From the NCBI RefSeq assembly GCF_004348455.1, contig NZ_SMKA01000057.1, positions 1-36,482 on the forward strand: DNA of 36,482 nt, given 5' to 3'. Position 1 is the first letter of the stretch; every line of letters begins with the position of its first letter. Origin of the DNA: Kribbella albertanoniae (GTDB taxonomy: Bacteria; Actinomycetota; Actinomycetes; Propionibacteriales; Kribbellaceae). This document shows, piece by piece, positions 30,591 through 36,482 of the stretch. The position numbers were made by a program, and so were the translations under genes. The notes beneath the pieces were generated by a model, which was given only the letters and a program-made list of their open reading frames with translations, had not been told where the DNA came from and made no database searches.

Positions 30591-31562
30591 TCAGTTGCAG
30601 TTCCAGCGGACTGGTTGCTGGGTGTAGCCGTCGGTGCCGTAGAGCTGGCGGGTGTTGGTGATGACGGCCGGGGAGATGCCGGAGGCGCCGCCGGTGTCTT
30701 TCTGCTCCAACGGGCGGAGGCCCTGACCTGCGATGGCGGCGTTGGTGCCGATGAGGATGTCGCCGCGGTCGTTCAGGGCGGTGGCTTTGCCGGGGGCGAT
30801 CGCGGTGGCCGGAGTGCCGGTGGTGGTGAGGTCCCAGCGGACGGCTTGGCCGACGTCGGTGCCTACTGCGGTGCCGCTGCGGACGGCGGTTGCTTCCGGG
30901 TAGGGACCTGACGTGGGGAGGGTGCCGACGGTGCCGTCGGCTCGCCAGAAGACCGCCTTCTGGGCGCGTACGCGGGCGTTGGCCCAGTCCCAGTCCTGGA
31001 CGATGCCGACCACGGTGCCGTCGTCGTCGATGTCGTTCGCGACCGCGTGGTTGAACCCGGCCGGGACCGGGAGGACCCGGGGCTCGTTGGCCGCGCTCCA
31101 CACCACACCGTGACCGTTCTGACCGTCCGCGTCCGTTGCGTAGCCGACGGCCAGACCGTGCGCGTTGTCGATCGCGCTCAGCCGCGCGTCGGCGTACCCG
31201 GCGGGTGTTGGGAGTTGCTCGGCCGCACCGTCGCGGTAGCGCAGATTTGCTGCGTCGGTGGTGATGAGGATCTGTCCGTCGTCGCTGGCGTCGACTGCGT
31301 GCGCCCAACCGCCGGTCACGCCAAGCTGCTTCGGTACGCCGTCATGCCAGCGGACAACGCTCTGTCGACCGTCACTACGCTCACCTGATCCCACCACGAA
31401 CCGTCCGGCCGGTGCGGCCCCGGACGCGCCCACTCCCGTCAGGCCGGACACGGCGGCCAGCGGGTGCTGCAGGCACATCTCCGCCGGTACCGCGTGGGCG
31501 ATTTGAGGTATCAGTAACGGGAGAGCAAGTGCGAGTAGTGCCAGGCCGGCGCGACGAGTCAT
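30591..31562 (-). CDS. Secreted repeat protein, likely beta-propeller (HAF-like)
   Basis: The 323-residue protein has a signal peptide (residues 1-25, LALLALALPLLIPQIAHA) and a series of about six beta units of the form AVGYA-x-GQ-x-VVW or GTAVGTDVGQAVRWD, each near 45 residues. This recalls HAF extracellular repeats and a beta-propeller. Two cysteines, one near residue 30 and one at the end, may close the ring. Function is unknown. Its stop lies one base from the convergent antitoxin stop. Start ATG 31562; ribosome site not obvious. Confidence 0.75.
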   Translation of the reverse strand: MTRRAGLALLALALPLLIPQIAHAVPAEMCLQHPLAAVSGLTGVGASGAAPAGRFVVGSGERSDGRQSVVRWHDGVPKQLGVTGGWAHAVDASDDGQILITTDAANLRYRDGAAEQLPTPAGYADARLSAIDNAHGLAVGYATDADGQNGHGVVWSAANEPRVLPVPAGFNHAVANDIDDDGTVVGIVQDWDWANARVRAQKAVFWRADGTVGTLPTSGPYPEATAVRSGTAVGTDVGQAVRWDLTTTGTPATAIAPGKATALNDRGDILIGTNAAIAGQGLRPLEQKDTGGASGISPAVITNTRQLYGTDGYTQQPVRWNCN

Positions 31563-31595
31563 TCCCTGAGAGTGGCAGGAAGCTGGTGCAGACGT

Positions 31596-32981
31596 TCAGC
31601 CTTTCGAGCCTGCTCGAATCAGGACTTCGGTCAGGATCGTCAGGGCTTGGTGGAGGTGTTCGGTGGTGGGGGTGGCGTAGCCGATGACGAGGCCGGGTGG
31701 GCCTGGGATCGAACGGCGGTGCTCGGAGAGGGCTCCTACCGTGACGCCGGCTGCGCGGGCTTGGGCGGAGATGGCGCGGTCGTCGAGGTGGTCGGGCAGG
31801 AGCAGGGTGATGTGCAGGCCTGCGTCCTGTCCGATCACCCGGCCGTAGGGGGCGAGGACGGAACACGTGTGGGTACGGCGTTCGGCGTACCGGCGGCGGT
31901 GTTTGCGGATGGCTTGGTCGAGGTAACCGTCGCGGAGCATGGCGAGGAGGGCGGCCTGCATGGGCCAGCCGGGCCAGTCGCCGGAGTTCGCGCGGAAAAA
32001 GGCGAGGCGGTCGACGGTGGTGTCGGAGGCGACCAGCCAGCCGAGGCGCAGCGCCGGGCTGAGGGTCTTGGACAGGGTGCCGAGGTGGACGACGCGGTCC
32101 AGGTCCAGCTGGGCAAGGGCCGGCAGCGGCGCGACGTCGAAGCGGAATTCGCTGTCGTAGTCGTCCTCGATCAGCATCGCCCCGGTACGGCGGGCCCACC
32201 GGATCAGCTCGTTGCGTCGGGCAACGGGGAGCCGGCCGCCGAGCGGGTACTGATGGGACGGCGTCACGTAGACCGCAGGCAGGTCGTCGGTCAGCGCCGA
32301 CACCTGCAGCCCGTCCCGATCGACCGGTACGTCGACGATTGCGAGGCCGTGGTCGTGCGCAGCGACCACCGCGTTCAGGTACCCGGGGTCCTCGATCGCG
32401 ATCCGCTCCCCTGGCCGCCGGGTCACCGCGAGCAGTAGGCGCAGCCCGTGCACGGTGCCGTTGGTGACCAGGATGTTCTCCGGTCCACACGCAATCCCGC
32501 GCACCCGTCCGACATGCTCGGCCAGCGCGACGCGAAGCGCGGGCAGGCCGGCAGCATCGTCGTACCCGCGAGGCGGTGATTGTGCGGACACCTCCCGCCA
32601 GGCGCGCCGCCAGCCGGGATCCGGCGTCGGGTCGATGAACGGGATCCCGGGCCGGAGCACCAGCAGATCGCTGTCAGGCGCCGGATGGAACGTCGTACGC
32701 CGCCGCTCTACCGGCCGCAGCGGCGCCACGTCGGTCACAAACGTGCCCGCCCCGGTCCGTCCCTCGATCCACCCCTCAGCATGCAACTGGTCGTACGCCG
32801 ACTGCGCCACCGCTCGCGACACCCCGAGCTGCCGCGCCAGCTCCCGAGTAGACGGCAACCGATGCCCAGCCAGCAGCCGCCCATCCACCACCGCCGCCCG
32901 AAACTGCTCAGCCACCTGCAGATGCAGCGGCACACCACCAGACCGATTCACCACCAGCGGCAGAGAACTGTCCATCGGCAT
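31596..32981 (-). CDS. MocR/PdxR-type regulator (GntR domain fused to aminotransferase fold)
   Basis: The 461-residue protein joins a GntR winged helix (residues 15-80, PLHLQVAEQFRAAVVDGRL, LPSTRELARQLGVSR) to a class-I aminotransferase-like domain. The PLP-binding lysine is in LGTLSKTLSPALRLGW, with EDPGY and LIEDDYDSEFRFD upstream. MocR proteins sense PLP or related amines; PdxR members activate pyridoxal phosphate synthesis. The divergent PPOX gene is a likely target. The ATG at 32981 (or 32975) has no ribosome site and a TACGAT box lies close upstream, so translation may be leaderless. Confidence 0.92.
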   Translation of the reverse strand: MPMDSSLPLVVNRSGGVPLHLQVAEQFRAAVVDGRLLAGHRLPSTRELARQLGVSRAVAQSAYDQLHAEGWIEGRTGAGTFVTDVAPLRPVERRRTTFHPAPDSDLLVLRPGIPFIDPTPDPGWRRAWREVSAQSPPRGYDDAAGLPALRVALAEHVGRVRGIACGPENILVTNGTVHGLRLLLAVTRRPGERIAIEDPGYLNAVVAAHDHGLAIVDVPVDRDGLQVSALTDDLPAVYVTPSHQYPLGGRLPVARRNELIRWARRTGAMLIEDDYDSEFRFDVAPLPALAQLDLDRVVHLGTLSKTLSPALRLGWLVASDTTVDRLAFFRANSGDWPGWPMQAALLAMLRDGYLDQAIRKHRRRYAERRTHTCSVLAPYGRVIGQDAGLHITLLLPDHLDDRAISAQARAAGVTVGALSEHRRSIPGPPGLVIGYATPTTEHLHQALTILTEVLIRAGSKG

Positions 32982-32998
32982 ACGCTGATCGTAAGCGG

Positions 32999-33029
32999 AA
33001 TGGACTACCCGATTCGTCGGCAAATGGAC
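32999..33029. promoter_or_regulatory. Direct repeat between the divergent MocR and PPOX genes
   Basis: AATGGAC occurs at 32999-33005 and 33023-33029, 24 bp apart, in the 84-bp gap. MocR regulators commonly bind direct repeats about two DNA turns apart. No other strong element is visible in the gap. Confidence 0.45.
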
Positions 33030-33065
33030 CGTGTCACCAGGCCACTCGTCGCCGACGCTGGACCT

Positions 33066-33746
33066 ATGACGATCACGCCGTTGCAACCGACCGCCCGGAC
33101 TTCACTGCGCCGGGAGAAGCGGCGTGCCGCGACTGAGCGGTCAGCCCTGTACGACGTACTGGCCGAGGGCATGTTCTGTCATCTGGGTGTGGTGATGGAC
33201 GGGGCGCCGTTGGTGCTGCCGACGGCTTATGGGGTGGACCTGGATCGTGGGCCGGACGGGACGTTGTATCTGCATGGGTCGGTGGCGGCGCGGAGTGTGG
33301 TGGCGGCGCCGGAGCAGACGGTGTGTGTGACGGTCACGCATGCTGATGGGCTGGTGCTGGCGCGGTCGGCGTTTCATCACTCGGTCAACTACCGGTCGGC
33401 GGTGATCTTCGGCGTACCGCGGCTGGTGACGGATCCGGAGGAGAAGCTGCACGGGCTGAATCGGATCGTGGACCACTTGATTCCGGGGCGTTCCTCCGGG
33501 ACCCGGGCGCCGAATCGCAAGGAGCTGGCCAAGACGTCGGTGCTCGCGCTCACCCTCACCGAGGCGTCCGTGAAGACGCGCTCCGGTGAGGCGAACGACG
33601 AACCCGACGACCTGGACCTCCCGCACTGGACCGGCGTGGTTCCGCTCCGGGTGGTCGCCGGCGAGCCGATCACGAACTCGGACTGCGACCTGCTGGTGCC
33701 CGCGCATGTCCGCACCCGGGCCAACCAACTGGGAGCACCTTCCTAG
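33066..33746 (+). CDS. Pyridoxamine-5'-phosphate-oxidase-family protein
   Basis: The 226-residue protein is a flavin-binding split barrel: RREKRRAATERSALYDVLAEGMFCHLGVVMDGAPLVLPTAYGVD, LYLHGSVAARSVV, VCVTVTHADGLVLARSAFHHSVNYRSAVIFG. This matches the FMN-binding group annotated as nitroimidazole-resistance-like or PPOX-family rather than true PdxH. It may reduce or bind small nitro compounds or vitamin-B6-like compounds. ATG 33066 has no ribosome site and may be leaderless. The MocR neighbour suggests PLP-linked control. The 3' end overlaps the convergent permease stop. Confidence 0.88.
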   Translation: MTITPLQPTARTSLRREKRRAATERSALYDVLAEGMFCHLGVVMDGAPLVLPTAYGVDLDRGPDGTLYLHGSVAARSVVAAPEQTVCVTVTHADGLVLARSAFHHSVNYRSAVIFGVPRLVTDPEEKLHGLNRIVDHLIPGRSSGTRAPNRKELAKTSVLALTLTEASVKTRSGEANDEPDDLDLPHWTGVVPLRVVAGEPITNSDCDLLVPAHVRTRANQLGAPS

Positions 33747-34531
33747 GCGGCAGTGCCCTTGTTGTAGCTCTTCTGCGCCCAGAAGTAGCCGACGACGGTG
33801 ATCGCGACACACCAGGCGATGGCCAGCCAGCCGGAGCCGGACTCCATCGGCGTACCGAGGAGCAGGTGTCGCAGCGAGTCGATGATCGGGGTGAACGGCT
33901 GGTATTCGGCGAACCAGCGGATGCCGCTCGGCATCGCCTCCAGCGGCAGGAAGGTGTTGCTGAGGAACGGCAGCACGAAGCTGATCGGCAGCACGATGTT
34001 GCTCGCGCCCTCGGCCGTCTTGCTGATCAGGCCGAGGGCGATCGCGAACCAGGTGAGCGCGATGGTCACGAGGATCAGCAGTCCGGCCGCGAGCAGCCAG
34101 TCCCCGATCGACGCGTTCGGGCGGAACCCGATCAGGACGGCGAAGCCGACCACGAGGGTCAGGCTGACGATCGTCAGGATCACGTTGCCCAGCACATGCC
34201 CGGTCAGCACCGACGGCCGGTAGATCGCCATCGTGCGGAAGCGGGCGACGATGCCCTCGGTCATGTCCACGGCCGCGCCGATCGCGGGTGACATCGTCCC
34301 GGAGGCGATCGACATCAGCAGCAGCCCCGGCGTGAGGAAGTCCAGGTAGTCGAAGCCGCCGCCGTTGATCCCGGCCGAGAAGGTGTCGCCGAAGACGAGA
34401 CCGAACAGCAGCAGCATGATGATCGGCATCCCGATGGCGCCCGCCGCGAGGGACGGATAGCGCAGGGAGTGCCGCAGATTACGGCGCAACATGGTGGCGG
34501 TGTCGGCCACGGCGTACGAGGTCGTGCTCAT
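33743..34531 (-). CDS. ABC-2 type permease (DrrB-like)
   Basis: The 262-residue protein has six hydrophobic helices and the ABC-2 permease pattern, including PIIMLLLFGLVFGDTF early, a GIVARFRTMAIYRPSVLTGHVLG linker, and LPFLSNTFLPLEAMPSGIRWFAEYQPFTPIIDSLR before the last helix. It matches DrrB-type exporters of daunorubicin-like compounds. The start overlaps the ATPase stop (TGATG), so they form one coupled unit. Substrate is unknown; a hydrophobic drug or lipid is typical. Confidence 0.93.
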   Translation of the reverse strand: MSTTSYAVADTATMLRRNLRHSLRYPSLAAGAIGMPIIMLLLFGLVFGDTFSAGINGGGFDYLDFLTPGLLLMSIASGTMSPAIGAAVDMTEGIVARFRTMAIYRPSVLTGHVLGNVILTIVSLTLVVGFAVLIGFRPNASIGDWLLAAGLLILVTIALTWFAIALGLISKTAEGASNIVLPISFVLPFLSNTFLPLEAMPSGIRWFAEYQPFTPIIDSLRHLLLGTPMESGSGWLAIAWCVAITVVGYFWAQKSYNKGTAA

Positions 34532-35469
34532 CAGCTGGCAACTTTCTGCTGGGAGTGGTCGGTGACGGCGAAGAAGACGTCGTCGAGGTCGGGGGTGTGG
34601 ACGGTGAGTTCGCTGACCTCGAGGGAGGCGTCCTCGATCCGGGTCAGCAGGTCGCGGAGCGCGTGCACGCTGCCGTCGTTCGGCACCTGCAAAGTCAGGG
34701 CTTCGGCGTTCGGTAGAGCGGTCGGCAGCACCTGACCGGCGAGCGTGAACTCCTCCGGTGAGTTGAACCGCAGCTGCACATGGCCGCCGGGCACGAGCCG
34801 CTTGAGCTCCTCCGGTGTCCCCTGCGCGACCAGCCGGCCATGGTCCAGTACGGCGATCCGGTCGGCCAGTTGATCAGCCTCTTCCAGGTACTGCGTCGTC
34901 AGCAGCACGGTGACCCCGCCGGCGACGAGTTCCCGGATCATCGACCACATGCTGTGCCGGCTGCGCGGGTCGAGACCCGTGGTCGGCTCGTCGAGGAAGA
35001 TGATCTGCGGGCTGCCGACCAGCGTCATCGCGAGGTCCAGCCGGCGCTTCATGCCGCCGGAGTACGTCATCGCGAGCTTCCCGCCGGCCTCGACGAGGTC
35101 GAACTGCTCCAGCAACCGGTCGGCCCGTTCCCGGCCGGCCCGGCGGCCGAGGTGGTAGAGGTCGGCCATCATGATCAGGTTCTCCCGGCCGGTCAGCAGT
35201 CCGTCGACGGCCGAGAACTGCCCGGTCACACCGATCGCCGCTCGGACCGCGTCCGGATCGGCGTACAGGTCATGCCCGGCCACGCGGATCTGACCGGCGT
35301 CCGCGGTGATGAGCGTGGACAGGATCTGTACGGCGGTGGTCTTGCCGGCCCCGTTCGGCCCGAGCAGGGCGAAGATGGTGCCTTGGGCAACGGTCAGGTC
35401 GATACCGTCGAGGACGAGTTTGTCGCCGTAGGACTTGTGCAGTCCGAGGGCTTCGATCGCTGCAGACAT
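34531..35469 (-). CDS. ABC transporter ATP-binding protein (DrrA-like)
   Basis: The 312-residue ATPase has Walker A GPNGAGKTT near residue 40, signature YSGGMKRRLDLA, Walker B LVGSPQIIFLDEPTTGLD and the switch-region TTQYLEEADQLADRI. A C-terminal extension of about 80 residues (DSVHALRD, TVHTPDLDDVFFAVTD) is typical of DrrA drug-export ATPases. AGGAA precedes the ATG. It pairs with the downstream DrrB-like permease. The EXLDI gene lies upstream on the same strand. Confidence 0.95.
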   Translation of the reverse strand: MSAAIEALGLHKSYGDKLVLDGIDLTVAQGTIFALLGPNGAGKTTAVQILSTLITADAGQIRVAGHDLYADPDAVRAAIGVTGQFSAVDGLLTGRENLIMMADLYHLGRRAGRERADRLLEQFDLVEAGGKLAMTYSGGMKRRLDLAMTLVGSPQIIFLDEPTTGLDPRSRHSMWSMIRELVAGGVTVLLTTQYLEEADQLADRIAVLDHGRLVAQGTPEELKRLVPGGHVQLRFNSPEEFTLAGQVLPTALPNAEALTLQVPNDGSVHALRDLLTRIEDASLEVSELTVHTPDLDDVFFAVTDHSQQKVAS

Positions 35470-35590
35470 GACTGTTCCTGTTTCCGGGCAGGCTGCCGCC
35501 GCCCTGGGGTGTGGTGTGGGTGAAAAAGGGTGTGCGAGAACTACCGGCCGACCTGTGGAAGGCGCCGGGATGTTCGGTCGTGGGGACGAG

Positions 35591-36115
35591 CTAGATGTCG
35601 AGGTCCTCCACCGCGGGCTGGTCGGCGGCCATCTCGACCAGGGCGTAGAGGTCGTCCGGGATCAGGTCACGCAGTTCCTCGACGGTCTCGACGACCTCGA
35701 GGGTGGCTTCGCCCTGCGCCATGCTCCAGGACTGGTCGGAGCTCCAGTTGCCGACCCAGGAGCGCCAGCCGGTCAGATACTTCTCGTCGTCGGCGCCCAT
35801 CGAGAACTGTGCGCTGCGATCGGCGTGCAACACGAACTTCCCGCTCCGGCTGCGGTACACCTTGAAGGCCTCGTAGCCGGTGCTGCTGGACCGGCCGCCC
35901 TCGGCGAGCAGCACCCCGGAGAAGCGCTGCTTGCGTCCGGATCCGCGCCCGACCCGGACGGTGATCTCGTCGTACCCCTCGAACTTGCCTTCCTCCAGCT
36001 CGACGTACCGGCGGAGTGCGATCGAGATCGCCGAGGACAGGTTGCCGGCCAGCTCCTGGGCGCGCTTGTACAGCGGCAGGTCGTCGTCCGACACGTAGAT
36101 CGTCTTGTTCGGCAT
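35591..36115 (-). CDS. EXLDI family protein with ribbon-helix-helix-like N-terminus
   Basis: The 174-residue protein ends VEDLDI, the C-terminal motif that names the EXLDI family. The N-terminus (MPNKTIYVSDDDLPLYKRAQELAG, then LSSAISIALRRYVELEE) looks like a ribbon-helix-helix DNA-binding fold. The remainder is a mixed domain with FSGVLLAEGG, YEAFKVYRSRSGKFVLHADR and WRSWVGNWSS. EXLDI proteins have no established function. The gene lies upstream of a DrrAB-type exporter on the same strand, and an operator-like palindrome directly precedes it, so it may be the regulator of the exporter. ATG 36115 was preferred over 36133, which falls inside the palindrome. Confidence 0.85.
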   Translation of the reverse strand: MPNKTIYVSDDDLPLYKRAQELAGNLSSAISIALRRYVELEEGKFEGYDEITVRVGRGSGRKQRFSGVLLAEGGRSSSTGYEAFKVYRSRSGKFVLHADRSAQFSMGADDEKYLTGWRSWVGNWSSDQSWSMAQGEATLEVVETVEELRDLIPDDLYALVEMAADQPAVEDLDI

Positions 36116-36117
36116 AA

Positions 36118-36141
36118 GTACAACTATACGCATAGCTGTAC
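36118..36141. promoter_or_regulatory. Near-perfect palindrome before the EXLDI gene
   Basis: GTACAACTAT (36118-36127) and ATAGCTGTAC (36132-36141) are complementary at nine of ten positions around a four-base centre, starting three bases upstream of the EXLDI ATG. It is well placed to repress EXLDI and perhaps the downstream exporter. The binder may be the EXLDI protein itself. Confidence 0.65.
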
Positions 36142-36196
36142 GTAGAGCGCCAGCCTGAGATGAACGGTGTGGAAACTATGGTCGGCAAAACCTGAT

Positions 36197-36307
36197 TTAT
36201 CCACAGATTTGGGCCAGTTTGCGGTGGAAACGGTGGAAAACCTGGGGTCAACCTGGGGATAAGTCGGCCGAAACGGTGTGCACAGCTGGGGATACGGGTG
36301 TGGATAA
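36197..36307. other. DnaA-box-like sites between EXLDI and lipoprotein genes
   Basis: TTATCCACA lies at 36197-36205 and its inverse TGTGGATAA at 36299-36307. A one-mismatch site TGGGGATAA lies at 36254-36262. The gap also has GGTGGAAA repeats (about 36222-36239). It lacks replication genes. It may hold regulatory DnaA sites for the divergent genes or simply a lineage-typical motif. Confidence 0.45.
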
Positions 36308-36328
36308 CTTAGAGCCGGAGCTGTGATC

Positions 36329-36347
36329 TAAGGTAAGCCTTGCCTTA
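36329..36347 (+). promoter_or_regulatory. DtxR/IdeR-type iron box
   Basis: The 19-bp site TAAGGTAAGCCTTGCCTTA is an interrupted palindrome (TAAGG/CCTTA ends) close to the actinobacterial iron box consensus. It lies 27 bp upstream of a lipoprotein start, so the gene is probably repressed when iron is plentiful. Confidence 0.82.
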
Positions 36348-36373
36348 TCGATCACGTGAAGGAGTGCTCCGCG

Positions 36374-36482
36374 ATGCTGTCTCGACGACGTCTGTTGCTC
36401 GGAGCGGGAGCCACGCTGATGCTCTCCGCCTGTTCGAACGCGAAGGATCAGGACCTCGGCGGCGCCGCGACCGGCCCGTGGG
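36374..36482 (+). CDS. Lipoprotein, 5' part only, probably iron-siderophore binding protein
   Basis: Only the first 36 residues are present. The start MLSRRRLLLGAGATLMLSAC shows a Tat-like RR motif and a lipobox LSAC, so the mature protein is lipid-anchored at Cys20. AAGGAG lies upstream of the ATG. The iron box and lipoprotein signal together suggest the substrate-binding part of an iron-siderophore ABC importer, but the defining domain is beyond the window. Confidence 0.75.
   Translation, partial: MLSRRRLLLGAGATLMLSACSNAKDQDLGGAATGPW

Noticed and set aside
13531..36141. Shared GTACAAC half-site in the operators at 13531 and 36118 as evidence of one regulon
   Set aside because: Spacing and centres differ, and such half-sites are common among TetR-like operators; no common regulator can be argued.
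36197..36307. Replication origin suggested by DnaA-like boxes
   Set aside because: Only two perfect boxes, and no dnaA, dnaN, rnpA, rpmH or AT-rich unwinding stretch nearby.

Overview
This is a high-GC window, with strong G/C bias at third codon positions, GTG starts, short intergenic gaps and many 1-4 bp start/stop overlaps. The gene set points to a mycelial actinobacterium of the Kribbella/Nocardioides group: an F420-type PPOX oxidoreductase, DUF4328 proteins, an EXLDI protein beside a DrrAB-type exporter, a DtxR/IdeR-type iron box and GH51/GH43 arabinan enzymes. The genus is inferred from gene content and style. No rRNA, tRNA, transposase, integrase or CRISPR array was found.

Layout. 0-6 kb: PaiB-like FMN-binding protein; ECF sigma factor overlapping a membrane-anchored partner; VanZ-like protein; pentapeptide-repeat protein; sugar epimerase-like protein; PP2C-like phosphatase; first DUF4328 membrane protein. 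6-12 kb: glpD coupled to a TetR gene, divergent from an alkyl-DHAP-synthase-like flavoenzyme, then an SDR gene overlapping a diverged QueA-like gene. 12-18 kb: TetR plus aldo/keto reductase divergent from an F420-type PPOX protein with a palindromic operator between; rhomboid protease; cyclophilin; Ala/Lys-rich membrane protein; first copy of a 164-bp hairpin repeat; small zinc-motif protein; Ogt. 17.5-22 kb: two more DUF4328 proteins, one with a long Tyr/Ser-rich disordered tail; TIM-barrel sugar isomerase; BrnT-like toxin with ribbon-helix-helix antitoxin. 22-30 kb: secreted M14 carboxypeptidase; LacI repressor with the second hairpin copy in its leader; arabinan operon (GH51, secreted GH43, cytoplasmic GH43) behind a promoter with two tandem operator-like repeats. 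30-36.5 kb: HigBA-like toxin-antitoxin pair; secreted repeat protein; MocR regulator divergent from a PPOX protein; DrrAB-type ABC exporter; EXLDI protein; and, behind an iron box, the start of a lipoprotein cut by the window end.

The most unusual feature is the pair of 164-bp elements at 16309-16472 and 24894-25057. By hand alignment they are about 90% identical. Each folds over its full length into one hairpin. Five base pairs differ between copies by compensating double changes, and nearly all imperfect pairs become G-U wobbles on the minus strand. Each copy also carries, on the minus strand, a Shine-Dalgarno sequence, an ATG next to the apical loop and a 29-codon ORF whose stop lies just outside the element. 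This looks like an undescribed structured RNA or mobile hairpin family.
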